A DNA stretch of 64,000 nucleotides from Cervus elaphus (GCF_910594005.1 NC_057818.1:54262001-54326000), one strand, 5' to 3'; counted from the first letter of the stretch, positions 45,401 through 55,639 are shown. The notes: generated from the letters alone by a model not told the origin. Numbers and translations: made by a program.

Positions 45401-48400
45401 CGCTTCCCGGCTATGTGGCTTGAGCAGGTCGGTTTACTTCTCTGAGCCTCAGTTTCCTCATCTGAGAAACAAAGTTAACAGCCACAGCACCCACCTCCTG
45501 GGACTGCTGTGAGGACTGAATGAGGCAGCCTGTTTACTTTCCTCATCGAGTATTTATCGGGCATCCATTATGTGGCCAGCTAGGTGCCTGGACTGTATCA
45601 GTCAACACAGACCCCTGTCCTTGTGGAAGGCACTCTGGTCGGCATCCGACAAGAACAACGGTCGCCGTCAGCCTCACCTTGTGAACACACCACACTCTTC
45701 CACGTCTCCGCGCTCCTGGACCCCCCTCCCTCCACCTGGAACACCCTCCCTACTTCCCCGATGGTGAACTGATGCCTCTTTCTGGGAGCTCCGACCCTCA
45801 GGGGCCTCGTGTGTCTGCCTCAGACAGACAGAGGGACAGCGGACAGGACTCCCAGGCCTCCCCCGCCCCCTGCCCCGCACAGGAGGGCACCAACAGTGAG
45901 ACGTGACCCCTCCCGGTCCCGGCCACGCCTGCTCTCCGTGGAGCATGGGAGACTTGGGGGTCCATCTCTGCTCTGTCATGCTCGGTTTGCAGGGGGTGGG
46001 CACGCGGGGAGGATCAGGCTGGCGGTGCGTACCTGGTTCCGACAGTTCTGGCTTCTTCTCCCCCTGGTTCAGGTCTGTCCCGAATTTCAGTTTATGGTAT
46101 TTGGCCCTAAAAGGTCAAATGATGAACGAATGAGAGGAACCGAAGCGTTGGCTGGGCCAGCCCTCGCCTCCAGAATCCCAGAGCCAGGGTTCTCGCTCTC
46201 CTCCGCCCTGCCCGACTGGGAAGCAGCCGTGGCGGAGGCGGCGGTACAGATGGCACTGTGGCGAGCCCGCTGCTGGGAGCTGGGCACACAGGGCTGCCAT
46301 CCCAGCTCTGAGTCCTTGAAGAAGTCCTCTCCCTCCAAAAGCCTCACCTGAACCCATCGGGCCCCTGGAAGGCAGGGATGAGACGAGGACTGTGTGGCTC
46401 CTCCCACATGGTGGGTCGCTGCCATGATGAAGCCGTTGCTCGCGGTCTGCCCTGAACCCCACCCACGAGGTCCTGTTCTGCCCCCCTCTCCTGGACCGTG
46501 CGGTACTGAGTGATGGAGGAGAGGATGCTCCCAGGGGCTCGACCCCTGAAGGCAGGCAGGCCGGGGCATGGCGGGGCTCACCTCTCCTGCTTCAGTGCGT
46601 ATTCCAGCATCTTAATCCGCCGCACCAGGTCCGTCTTGAGATTCTCCTGCCCCTTCCTCTCTCCCTGGAGGAAGGCTACCTGAGCCTGTGGGCGGACAGA
46701 AGGGGATGATAGATGGCAGAGCTCAGGCTCACTGACCTGTGTCCCTCACTCGCTCGGGGACAAGCAGCTCCAGCCCCCCCATCCCCTCCCACCCCAGGGA
46801 CACACAGCAGCCACTTCTTCAAGCGTGGAGACCCCCAGCCAGGGTTCAGCGGAGCAGTGAGAGGGCGGCTGGATCTGCTTCCCTGTCACCCGTGATGAAA
46901 CGACTGAAGAGAGACAGACTGGGGACAGCTTGGGGCTCCCATGGCCCCCACCTTTGGGGAGAAGGTGGGGGCGGTAGGTATTAAGAGCCCTGGGCGCCTC
47001 CTCCCCCACCCCCGGGCAGGCGCCGTCCCCAGGGTTGTTGGGGGAGGTGGCATGGCCCTGTTCAACCAGAGCTTCTGTCTCTGGGGGGTGTGGGAAGCTG
47101 CTTCTGGAGTTTAGGGACAGGAGTGGGTAGCTCGGCTCGGCTTGGCTCCCGCTGCAATGCAACAGCTTTGCCGCCCGACCTCCACGGTGGGGACCAACCG
47201 TCCTGCTGGAGTCGGCCCAGAGGAAGGGAGACGTGCCACAGACATGACCCCGGGCCCCTGCCAACCACTTCACACCGTCTGCTGGCCCGGGCTGCCCCCA
47301 TCTGCTCTGGCCCGTCAACAGGCCTTTTGGAGACACCAACGGCCTTCGAGGCAGGCTCCTGGCCCCCGACCATGCTCCAGAAGCCCAGTGCCAGAGCCCT
47401 GAGCGCCGCGCTCCTCCCCAGCTTCCCCTTCAGCGCTCCTCTGACCCCGGCTGGGACCGCCCAAGCTTCAGGCCTGGCTTGGCCACTTCTGAGAGGCACA
47501 ATCTTACACGGGTCGTCAGCCCTCTCTGAGCCTCCACTTCCCCTTCCAGAAAATGGGGCTCCTGAGAGTGCCTGCCCCTCACTTGTTAAGTTGTTCTCAG
47601 TCCAAAGCCTGGCACAGATGAAGGGCTAACAAATGCCAGCTCCCACCTCTTGTTATTTTTATTCTCTCAAAATACTTAATTATTTGGCTGCGTCGGGTCT
47701 CAGTTCTGGCATGCAGGCATGCAGGATCTTTCCTTGTGGTCCACAGGCTTCTCTTGTGGGCTTAGCTGCCTCGCTGCATATAGAATCCTAGTTCCCCGAC
47801 CAGCGATCAAACCGGCATCCTCTGCTTTAGAAGGCAGATTCTGAACCACTGGACCACCAGGGAAGTCCCGGGGCCCAGTTCTTCACAGGAGCTAGGATGC
47901 CTGAGACCACGGAGCAGAGGGGTCTGTGGCTGTCAGGCCTCCTTCTCCCCCCGCCCCAGGCAGCTGCATCGTCCTGGAGCTGACCCTCACACATCACGTG
48001 CTTGCTGAAGAACTTCTGCAGCTCCCTCAGGAGCCCCCAGACACCTCTGCCAGGTGGTGAACATTCCCAAAGCCTTGCTCCAGGACTGTCCGCCGTTGGT
48101 GGCCTCTCAGATGCCCGTGAACACACTTCCTCCTCGCCCTGGGGCTCGAAGCGCCCTGACCTCCCTGCCCCTGGCACTTGTGCCCCACACAGCCCTGTGC
48201 CCAAATGCCTCCCATCGCCCGCCGCCTGCTCCAGGGACCAGGTCTCTCCCTCAGGTCAGCAGAGATTCAGATGTGGGCTGAGTACTGCTGAGCACTGGCC
48301 TGGGGAAAAGGCACACTCAGACACCGCTGGCGGGGCCACAAACTCACAAACCCCTCCAGCGGGCCATCTGGCCACATCCACAAACATGTTAAATACACAT

Positions 48401-51400
48401 TCCTTTTGTCCTAGCAGTTCCACTTCTAAGGAGTTTACCCCATAAGTATAACTGCAAAGGTAGACTTCCTTCCTTTGCATGTGTTAATGCACAACAAAAG
48501 TATCTTTCATTCACCCCACAAATATTTACTATATATCAGATACAATCGTGGACACAGAACTGAACAAGATGAAGTTCCTACTTTAGAGGAGGGTGTGGGA
48601 CCAGCAGTGAACAAATAAATACCTGTCGCAGGTGTGCTATGGAAAATAAACCTTACCTGTCCACTGAGAGAAAGGGACTCCTCCCAAAACTTCTTTTCCC
48701 TACACTTTAAATCAACACGTATGTACATAAACACCTAAGGCCAGACAGGCAGACACACACGTGATCAATATCTCGGGCGTCTGAACTTATGTCCTTCGTG
48801 GATCTTCTCAGCCACCCAAATCAACGCTGTCCTGAGCGAGTTTTAGAAGGTGAGCAGAGTGGTGGAGAAGATGAGGTTGATCACCAAACACACACCCCAA
48901 GTCCCCATCTCCCTGTGCCCTCACCTCTCTGGGCTTCCATCCACAAGTTTCTGCTGCCAGGTGCCTGCCCCGCCTGCTGAGGCCACAGGCCTTCCCCCCG
49001 GACACTGCCCACCCGTGATGGGACAGGTTCAGGGTGCGGGGCTGGCGGAGTAACAGAGAAGATGAGAGCCTCCTGCCCCCACAGAGCCCTCAGTCCAGGA
49101 CACGGGCCGGGCACGAGCAGCCACAGCTAACACACGACTCGACTCGGACCCCAGGAAGGGAGCAGAGGGGGTTGGGGAGGAGGGACACCCATGTGAAGAA
49201 GTGACAGTTCAGCTGAGACCTGAGCCTGCTTAGCAGGCAGCCAGGGGTGGAGCGCGCAGCTGGTGGAGAAAGGCAGACTCTATAAAGGCTGGTATGGCTC
49301 CATGCGAGAATGTGTAAAAGGGTTAGTGAGGGAAGTTAGAGAAGCTTGTTGGCCTGACAAAGAATCACAGACCATGCAGACAAGTTTGAAATCCACCCTA
49401 AGAGCACAGGGGAAGCTATGGAAGGGTTTTTTCAGCAGGCCAGAGACATCATCAAACCTACATCATCCGGAGGTAATTCCGCAAGCTGCGATGTGGAGAA
49501 ATGATAGCTCGGGGGCAGGGTGGGGGGCAGGAAGAGGGCCCAGCTAAAGGCCCAGAAACCAGTCACAGAACGAGGCAGATCCCAGGGAGAAACGACAGGG
49601 CCTCCAACTAGGAACAGGCAGGGGGTGAGGCGTGGGTTGAGGGTACTAAGGAGGTGGCCCTCACCTGTGGGGGAAGAAAGTGGAGTGGGAGAAGCAGGGT
49701 CCAGAGTCACACCCAGACCTCGCACCTGCTCACCCCACAATGGGCCCCCCTGCTCCACAGCAAGCCCTGAGCGCCCATCGAATGATGATGCGAGAACATC
49801 ACTCTGCGCTGTGGGCCCCTTCCCAGTTCTTCCGGAAAAGAAAAGAGAAGGAGGACCAGAAGACACGTGGGTGAAGTGTCCTGAGCTGGTGGAATGCTGC
49901 AGAGAGGGGAAGCGCTGTGGGCCTGGCCCTCCCACCCTGCACACACCAGTGGTCATGGCCATGGCTGCCGGGTCTGGCAGGTAAGGCCAGGATCTGGAAG
50001 TTCTCTACCCAACCACCACCTCCACCCACTGCCACTGAGACAGGGCGGCTGCCTCTCCTCCGGCTGTTCCCTCGCCATCCAGGCGGCACGGGAGGAACCT
50101 GGCTATCTCAGTCCTCCTGGGAGTGCTTGCTGACTCTCCCCCTCCCAAGCTTTCCGTCCCGCCCCTCCCAGTCCCTTCAGTCCCATCTGGCCCTGTGTCT
50201 CCGGCACTCCACTCCCTCCTCCCCAGGCTCTGGCAGGGCTGAGTCCCTGTGGATCCCTCAGAGCCCCTTGTGAGGCTGGCGGGGGGCGGGGGTGGAGGGA
50301 ACCAGCCCCCCATCTTCTCCACCTGCAGCAGTGAACTCACTGTCCCTGCTCGCCCCTCCATGTCCAGTCAGACGCCCCCACCCCCGAGGTTCCTCTTGTC
50401 CTCAAAAAAGCTCGCTGCCCTTTGCAGAAGTGCCACAGCCACACCACTGAAACCTCAACTGCGTGTGAACCCCTGTAACCCCTGCGCAAACCAGCCTTCT
50501 CTGTTAGCCTGAAGTTTCTGAAGGGCAGAAACCTCACCACCTCCTTCTCAGAATCCCAAGATGCCAGCTCCCTGCTCCCATCTTCCGGGCGCCTCCTGAC
50601 AGGACCTCCCAAGAAGTTGCCTTTTCTGCCATTCCCCCACACTGATTGTCTGGTGCCAGGAGCAGCTGCATGAAGAAGCTATTTGGAGAAGAAGTATTCA
50701 GGGTTTATGGGGAAAATCTGACGCAGTCCAGGCCTTGAAGGCTCTCGCGGGAGAAGTCACACCTCTCTAAGTGATAAGTGCTCAAGTAAAAGTGTATAAA
50801 AAGAGGTGCTGCTTCGGGGAGTGTAAATGTGGGACAACTTGGCAGAACCAATCACCAGTTTATAAACACGTCTATTCTACCACCCCACCTGTTTATTCTG
50901 CTGTACACTCACACGGGAGGGAATACGAGGACAGTCCCTGCAGCCACTTCCAATGGGCAAAAACCGGAAACTACCTAAAAATCCATTAAGGGGACACAAA
51001 CCAAATGAGTGATGGTGCAAACACCCGCAGAATGTTGTTTCCAAAAATAATAAGCGCTCTGTGTGGTCATATGAAAGAAACACAAAGATATATAAGTACA
51101 TGAAAATAAGTCACAAAATGATGCACGTAATAGGATGTAAACGGCAGGAGGAAAAGGGGACGACAGAGAATGACATGGCTGGATGGCATCACCGACTCGA
51201 TGGACACGAGTTTGAGCGAGCTCCGGGAGTTGGTGATGGACAGGGAAGCCTGGCGTGCTGCAGTCCATGGGGTCACAAAGAGTCAGACACAACTGAGTGA
51301 CTGAACTGAACAGGATTTCATATATTACACACACAGAGCTGAATAACTTTTATAGCAATAATAGAGTTTGGGGGAGTGGATCTTTCCCTTCTCACTCACT

Positions 51401-53848
51401 TGGGTGTATGTGTACATCTATACACACAGGCACTTCTGAGATCCTTGAAATTTACTAACGTAACAGAACAATAACAACAACAAAAGAGTACAAAGTTAGT
51501 TACACTGGAGCCTGGACAGAGGACAGCCCACTCGGCACAAACCACAACTTCTGCTCAGACTCCAAGAAGGATCACTAAGTGCGGGGAGCACACACCTTTC
51601 CTCTTGTTGGTCTCGAAGATGAGGCAGCGGGGTGGTGGGTGCTGCGGGGCACCCTGGTCTGATTATGACCGCCGGGATGATCCTGGGAAGGTCACCGAGC
51701 TTCCCTGAAACAAGCTCGTCATCTGTCCTGGGTATCAGACGGGTATAATCCATGGGCTTGAAAGTCCACAGAACACCCCTGCCACCCACAGGCTGTGACC
51801 CTCGATACATTACTGACCTTCTCAAAGTCTCCACTTCCTCTTTCGATTATTTTTGAAAAAGAAGGGAAGGGGAATAACATCCCTCACCCTCCCAGAATGT
51901 TGCAAGCATTAAACGATACCATGTATTTGCCGTGTCTAATACAGTGTCTGGCCCATAATATGTACTCGATAAACAGCAGCTGCTATTATAATTGCTAAAT
52001 AAGGGCAATGTCCCTGGCCCTGTCTCCACAATGCGGGTATTGAGAAGGTCTAATAAGATGTACCCTGGGCAAGCACTCAGGAAGTGGAGATGGGATACCA
52101 AAGCAAGGGGTACTTACGTAAGGCTTTCTCTCCCACCCTAAACCCAAGCCTCAGCCACCACATAGCAAAGATCCCTATCGGGGTGGGAGAACTGTGGGAT
52201 GCTCTCTTTAGTCATCCTAGGGAGAAAATTCTAATCTGGTTATTTACTTGGGTCCTCACCTCAACCAGATACGAAACAGCAACTCAGAAGGGGAAAGACC
52301 AGCTGCTAGGAACTGACTTCTGCTAACAATGCCCCAATCCTCCAAATCCTCACCACTGGGATACCCAGGCTCCTCAGGACACTGCCAATCGACCCACACT
52401 TGTCAAGGTCACAAAATCCATCCCAGCTCCTCAGCCAAACATTTCAGGACACCTCCCTCCCTGAATCTACTCCACAAACCATATGATCCTTTCCCAGAAA
52501 CTTCCACAAACACCTCCCACCCCAGGATCCTTCTGAGATGTTTCCTCTGGCGGTCTCCCTGCTCTACAAAACGGCTCCCCCTGCCATGCCCCAGGTCCCC
52601 CGATTCCTCCTCAATGTCTCCATCCCACCACCCCTCTCCACGGCTGGCCAAGTTTGACCCTTCCCTACTCCAGTTCGGGGGCTCTCCATCTGACATCCCA
52701 CACATCTCCCATCTCACGGCGGGGGCCCCCACGCCTCCACATCCCCAGTGTTTCAGCTCTCCGTTCTCTTCCAACACAGGCTCCTGGCTCATATCCTGGC
52801 TCCATCCGTGTTTCCAACGCTGAGACCCCTCCAGGCCTGCCAGGGCTCCCCAAAGTTTCCTCCTTAGAGGAGAGGACACACACCTTCACGGTCCCCACCT
52901 CCCGCCCGGAGACCTTGCTCCGCATCCTTGGGAGTCCTCAACACCGCCGTCATTCAGTCCCTCCAGTCCAAACGCTCCGAAACACACACCCGTCCCGGGC
53001 TCCCTGACTTCCTCTCTCGACTCACACGGCTCCCCCGCCCCGCTCTCACCCCCGCCTGATCCCAAGGCACCCCCGACGCCCCCTCTCACCCACCCGGGGT
53101 CCATTGGGCTCCACCTCCAACGCGCACCTGGTCGGGGACGGAATGAGGAGTCCCTCGTGGGGAACCCTGGGAGCTTTCTGCTCACTCGTATACAAGACCC
53201 CTCCATCCTCTCCCAGCACCCTTAGCTGAGTTCTCCTGGGGTCCCCTGGGGGCCCTGAGGCCACTCTCTCAGGAACCTTTCCGCCGGTCGGTTCACTCCC
53301 ACTTCCACTTCCAGCAGGCTCGGGTCCCCCGCGCCGCCTTCCCCCGGCGACCGCGCCGGGGCCCCCTCCCGCCGCCGGCCGCCCTCTGGCCGCCCCCTCG
53401 GCCGGCCCCTCACTCCGGCTCCCGGCCGGTCGCCGTCCCCTCCCGCCCCCCCGGCCGTCCCGGCGGCCATTGCTCCAAGATGGCGGCGGCGACGGCGGCG
53501 GGTGAGGCCGGGCCGGGCCGGGCGGGCGGCGGTCGGGGGTCCTGGGGCGGTGCTCACCTGCAGCTCGGCGCGCTCGGCCTCCCAGCGGGCCTTCTCTGCT
53601 TCGAAGCGCGCCCACTCGTGCTGGATAAAGTGTAGGATCCCGGGCAGGCTCAGGGGCTCCGGTCCCGCCGCGGGACCGGGGCTGCCTCCGCCGCCGCCGC
53701 CTCCCTTGGCAGCCGGGCCGGGCCCGGGGGCGGGGGCGGGGGCGGAGACCAGGGCCGCCCCCGTCGGGCCGGGGCCCGCGCCGGAGCCCAGCGGGCGGCA
53801 GGAGGAGGCGGCGGCGGCGACGGCGGCGGCCGCTCGCTCCTCCATCAT
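30270..53848 (-). CDS. STRN4: Striatin-4 (zinedin), complete coding region in 17 exons
   Basis: STRN4 is a PP2A B'''-type regulatory subunit and the scaffold of STRIPAK complexes, which join PP2A to GCKIII kinases, MOB4 and STRIP proteins. Coding segments, 5' to 3' on the minus strand: 53558-53848, 46582-46685, 46033-46106, 45028-45106, 42789-42986, 40555-40696, 37135-37294, 36477-36590, 36020-36135, 34092-34267, 33958-34005, 33467-33588, 32244-32414, 31957-32097, 31411-31509, 31144-31230 and 30270-30439. All junctions are GT-AG and phases join, giving 763 codons plus TGA; the human protein is about 753. Order of parts: low-complexity Ala/Gly/Pro leader, caveolin-binding FIQHEWARF (74-82), coiled coil to about 145, calmodulin-binding-like segment near 170-185, two acidic patches, then WD40 repeats from about 440 ending in ALAKVFV. 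No breaks are seen. Confidence 0.97.
31144..31230 (-). CDS. STRN4: STRN4 coding exon 16
   Basis: The exon encodes KLVHSMVAHLDAVTCLAVD then PNGVFLMSG, a WD blade completed in exon 17. The donor is GGAA|GTAAGC. Confidence 0.96.
31411..31509 (-). CDS. STRN4: STRN4 coding exon 15
   Basis: The exon encodes GPTQINQVVSHPSQPLTITA then HDDRGIRFLDNRT. The acceptor is TTTTCAG and the donor ACAG|GTGAGG. Confidence 0.96.
31957..32097 (-). CDS. STRN4: STRN4 coding exon 14
   Basis: The exon encodes DHGTPTSVAFTSTEPAHIVA then GDTVLYDLEAGSALLTL, a diverged WD blade. Confidence 0.96.
32244..32414 (-). CDS. STRN4: STRN4 coding exon 13 (third WD40 repeat)
   Basis: The exon encodes DPSMLSHVLEGHGDAVWGLA then LASCSADGTVRIWDPSSSS, a textbook GH-WD repeat. 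Confidence 0.97.
33467..33588 (-). CDS. STRN4: STRN4 coding exon 12 (second WD40 repeat)
   Basis: The exon encodes GPVLAVAMGSHSEYCYSGGA then IHSWKIPDLNMDPYDGY, the second blade. The donor is TACG|GTGAGG. Confidence 0.96.
33958..34005 (-). CDS. STRN4: STRN4 coding exon 11
   Basis: A 48-base exon encoding NAALDVEPIHAFRAH, placed by phase and splice signals (CTGTAG|CTACAG side and GTAGGG). Confidence 0.94.
34092..34267 (-). CDS. STRN4: STRN4 coding exon 10 (first WD40 repeat)
   Basis: The exon encodes LSDSKDAFKKTWNPKFTLRS then HYDGIRSLAFHHSQSALLTA and GTLKLWNL, the first clear WD40 blade. Confidence 0.97.
36020..36135 (-). CDS. STRN4: STRN4 coding exon 9
   Basis: The exon encodes SFGFSSDVFIMDTIGGGEV then SLGDLADLTVTNDNDLSCD. 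Upstream of it, on the transcribed strand, is an unusually long pyrimidine tract (36141-36240). Confidence 0.96.
36141..36345. repeat. GA-rich simple repeat next to STRN4 exon 9
   Basis: Purine-rich (GAGA, GGGAG, GACAGACA) on the plus strand, hence a long CT tract on the STRN4 transcript just before the exon 9 acceptor. Confidence 0.75.
36477..36590 (-). CDS. STRN4: STRN4 coding exon 8
   Basis: The exon encodes ESRRVKLQGILADLRDVDGL then Pro-rich GPPPGTPQPRPHE. The donor is GAAG|GTAAGC. Confidence 0.96.
37135..37294 (-). CDS. STRN4: STRN4 coding exon 7 (second acidic patch)
   Basis: The exon encodes LPSKALVPEMEDEDEEDDSE then INEFDFLGSGEDGEG. It is strongly acidic and probably disordered. The donor is CTGG|GTGAGT. 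Confidence 0.96.
37705..37900 (-). repeat. MIR fragment, reverse
   Basis: 'atattacagattaaggaaac' and 'tgaggctgagcagaatgaag' in STRN4 intron 6. Confidence 0.6.
38820..38967 (-). mobile_element. tRNA-derived SINE, reverse
   Basis: 'ttttggctctgccatgtggt' to 'ggaccaccagggaactccc', with ACTCATTT on both sides. Confidence 0.75.
40555..40696 (-). CDS. STRN4: STRN4 coding exon 6 (first acidic patch)
   Basis: The exon encodes NAAGKDGKERLGGSVLEQIP and the acidic CEDEDSDEDDELDS, ending HKKQRVK in phase 0. Confidence 0.96.
42222..42376 (-). mobile_element. tRNA-derived SINE, reverse, truncated
   Basis: 'ttttggccacgaggcatgca' to 'ggaccgcagcgaagtccc', in STRN4 intron 5. Confidence 0.65.
42789..42986 (-). 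CDS. STRN4: STRN4 coding exon 5
   Basis: The exon encodes YLEEVGYTDTILDMRSKRVR and, near its end, GGESLLVKQIEEQIK, with a Pro/Gly-rich stretch between. This is the conserved central striatin segment. Confidence 0.96.
43351..43545 (-). mobile_element. Bov-tA SINE, reverse
   Basis: 'agtggcgactgaccccttgc' to 'gagccacctgggaagccc'. Confidence 0.8.
44605..44622. repeat. (AC)n microsatellite
   Basis: Short interrupted AC run in STRN4 intron 4. Confidence 0.7.
45028..45106 (-). CDS. STRN4: STRN4 coding exon 4
   Basis: The exon encodes VSNGPVESVTLENSPLVWK and EGRQLLR. The WKEGRQLLRQYL stretch across this junction corresponds to the striatin calmodulin-binding region. The donor is CA|GTGAGTG. Confidence 0.95.
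45405..45545 (+). repeat. MIR fragment
   Basis: 'tgagcctcagtttcctcatc' in forward orientation, STRN4 intron 3. Confidence 0.6.
46033..46106 (-). CDS. STRN4: STRN4 coding exon 3
   Basis: The exon encodes RAKYHKLKFGTDLNQGEKK and PELSEP, the end of the coiled coil and a linker. The acceptor is TTTTAG and the donor CCAG|GTACGC. Confidence 0.95.
46582..46685 (-). CDS. STRN4: STRN4 coding exon 2 (coiled coil)
   Basis: The exon encodes AQVAFLQGERKGQENLKTDL and RRIKMLEYALKQE, the dimerising coiled coil. Intron 1 before it is about 6.9 kb. Confidence 0.96.
47650..47868 (-). mobile_element. tRNA-derived SINE, reverse
   Basis: 'atttggctgcgtcgggtctc' to 'ggaccaccagggaagtcccg', STRN4 intron 1. Confidence 0.7.
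51170..51312 (+). mobile_element. Bov-A2 type SINE
   Basis: 'ggatggcatcaccgactcga' to 'cacaactgagtgactgaact' is the ruminant Bov-A unit, STRN4 intron 1. Confidence 0.85.
53465..53501 (+). other. FKRP: Predicted FKRP noncoding exon 1
   Basis: The plus strand carries CAAGATGGCGGC, a perfect match to the YY1/TISU start element, followed by a GCG-rich stretch and donor G|GTGAGG at 53502. The exon sits in STRN4 intron 1 on the opposite strand. The 5' boundary is an estimate; no transcript was available. Confidence 0.6.
53476..53487 (+). promoter_or_regulatory. FKRP: YY1/TISU element at predicted FKRP start
   Basis: CAAGATGGCGGC fits SAASATGGCGGC at every position. Such elements lie within about 30 bases of a transcription start and act both as YY1 sites and as efficient start codons for very short leaders. 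Confidence 0.6.
53558..53848 (-). CDS. STRN4: STRN4 coding exon 1
   Basis: The exon starts MMEERAAAAVAAAASS with two tandem ATGs and runs through Gly/Pro-rich sequence to LPGILHFIQHEWARF, the caveolin-binding motif and start of the coiled coil. It ends in phase 0 at AELQ with donor GTGAGC. The predicted FKRP exon 1 lies 57 bases into the following intron, on the other strand. Confidence 0.95.
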
Positions 53849-53888
53849 GGAGGCCCCGGGGCCGGCCCGCGCGCCCGCTGTGCCTCGC

Positions 53889-53898
53889 GCGCCTGCGC
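53889..53898. promoter_or_regulatory. NRF1-type site upstream of STRN4
   Basis: GCGCCTGCGC matches the NRF1 consensus GCGCMTGCGC, 41 bases upstream of the STRN4 ATG. Confidence 0.5.
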
Positions 53899-54278
53899 GG
53901 CCGCGCCAGCCTTCGCGCGCGCGCTCGGTGGGGGCCGGGGGGGCGGGTGACGGGAAAGAAGTCGGGCGCGCGCCTCGCCCACCCGGGTCGACCCCGAAGG
54001 CGCGCGCGTGGGAGGGGGCGCGGGGCGGAAAGGGGGCGCGCGCCCAGAGGAGGGCAAACGCGACCCAGGCTCCGCGCGAGGGTCGCCCCTGGGAAACGCG
54101 GTATTGGGGAGGGGCCGCTCTCTACCCCCCTCCTCCCGTTTCACCCCAAAGAAAGACTCTAGCCCTCTCCAGACCCAAATAGCACTCTCCTCCACAATGA
54201 CTGTCACTCTTTGAGGTAAAGAACGACCACCAGGGGTGGTTTCAGCAATGGCCCCATCCCGATTTCTGGCCCAGGTCG

Positions 54279-54840
54279 GTTGTCATGGTAACTCCTCCCA
54301 TTTTGGAACACCCTTAGCCTCCCCTCCCTTCCACCTTTGTGGTTATGGAGCTCCAACTCTCTCCTGGCCCTGCACCAGGAAGAGGTTGCTAAGGTAACCC
54401 AAGTCCCTGGTGGTCCTTATGCTCCTACCCTCATCGGTTACTATGGCAACCTCACCTAGCACTCAGGTAGAAAGGACCCCAGCCCCAAGGACACTGCTGA
54501 GGGAAGCAGCTCTTTCCCAGCCCCTCCCCCCAGCCACCCAGTTGGCATTACCATGGTAACCATCTCCCCCTTTCCCATCGTGGGAGGTCTGTGGACCAAA
54601 CCAACCAGGTGTTTTTATTTAGAGGAGATGCTCTGCTGAGAAGTAGTTGCTATGGTTACAAGGCCTGGACCATCCCCAGAGAGGTGAGAAACAAGCAAAG
54701 CCAAGTCCTGGTTACTCTGATAATGGGGGCAGTCCCCCTTCCAGTGACCCTAAGACCCACCAAGGTAAAGGACATTTTAAGATTGTCTCTCAGGATGGAG
54801 TGGGTCTAGGGAAGGGGTTGTCATGGTAACACCTTCTATC
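54279..54840. promoter_or_regulatory. Cluster of RFX-type X-box palindromes in FKRP intron 1
   Basis: Six 14-base imperfect palindromes close to GTTRCY-NN-RGYAAC start at 54279, 54385, 54437, 54547, 54646 and 54827. A half-site GTTGCTAT follows at 54893. The sites at 54385 and 54437 fit the consensus in both half-sites. RFX factors bind this motif as dimers. The function here is inferred from motif only. Confidence 0.6.
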
Positions 54841-54997
54841 ACTTCTAGTCTTACCTTTCTGGACACATTTATGAAAGAAGGGGTGCTTATACGTTGCTAT
54901 GACATCCTTCCCATCTCACTTTTATAGGTGAGATGAAATTGTATTCTATTGTGTGAAATTGACTGATTTGAGGTCTCCTGGTTTCTCCTTCCCTCAG

Positions 54998-55059
54998 CGG
55001 TGCAGCTGAGCTGGGCTGGAACCGCCCCCCCGAAGCTCCCTCATCCTGCAACCTAAGAG
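54998..55059 (+). other. FKRP: Predicted FKRP noncoding exon 2
   Basis: A polypyrimidine tract with acceptor CTTCCCTCAG and a near-consensus donor AGAG|GTAAGAA bound 62 bases. It keeps the upstream ORF from exon 1 open to a TAA at 55054-55056. A third noncoding exon may exist before 59.7 kb but I could not place it. Confidence 0.55.
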
Positions 55060-55639
55060 GTAAGAAATCCCTCAGTGTCACCAGCACTCATGTGGAAACT
55101 GCCCTTGTCCCCAGAGGTTTCTCCACACATCAGATGTTTTCTTTATCCATCACATTACCATTCTACAGATGCAGCCTTTGAGACTCAGACCAGGTGAAGC
55201 CTGGCCTGAAGTGAGTATAGATCCCATTACACTGTTTCGTAGGCAAGGGCAGGACAGTCTCAGCTTAACAATCCTCTCCTCACCTGACCACCTTTTCTCT
55301 TTCATGCCCCCTTTTGTTTTCCTGCTCTGTCTGTCAGTTGTTGGCAGGGATTTTATCTGTCTTCCAACCTCTGGAAGGACCTGCCCAACCACTGTCTGGT
55401 TGGTCCCGGGTCTCCAGAACACAGAGGACACTCAATAAATATTTGTTTGTTGAGTAACGAGTTGAATTAATTAATTAACAGGCCATATTCAGCTTTGAAA
55501 GCACCTGTTAGGTGAGGACTGGGGAAAGAGGGTTGTCTCACTGAAGATGGGCTGAGAGTCGGACTGTCTTTGTGGACCCAAAAGAGACAGCCAAGTTTAT
55601 TGGCTAAAATCACAACTCTGAAGCCAGCTTCCCCATCCA

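Larger units (their letters stand above)
53300..54110. promoter_or_regulatory. CpG-island shared promoter of STRN4 and FKRP
   Basis: Dense CpG sequence spans STRN4 exon 1, the predicted FKRP exon 1 and the DNA between and beyond them. The divergent transcripts overlap at their 5' ends. An NRF1-type GCGCCTGCGC lies at 53889-53898 and a YY1/TISU element at 53476-53487. Confidence 0.75.
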
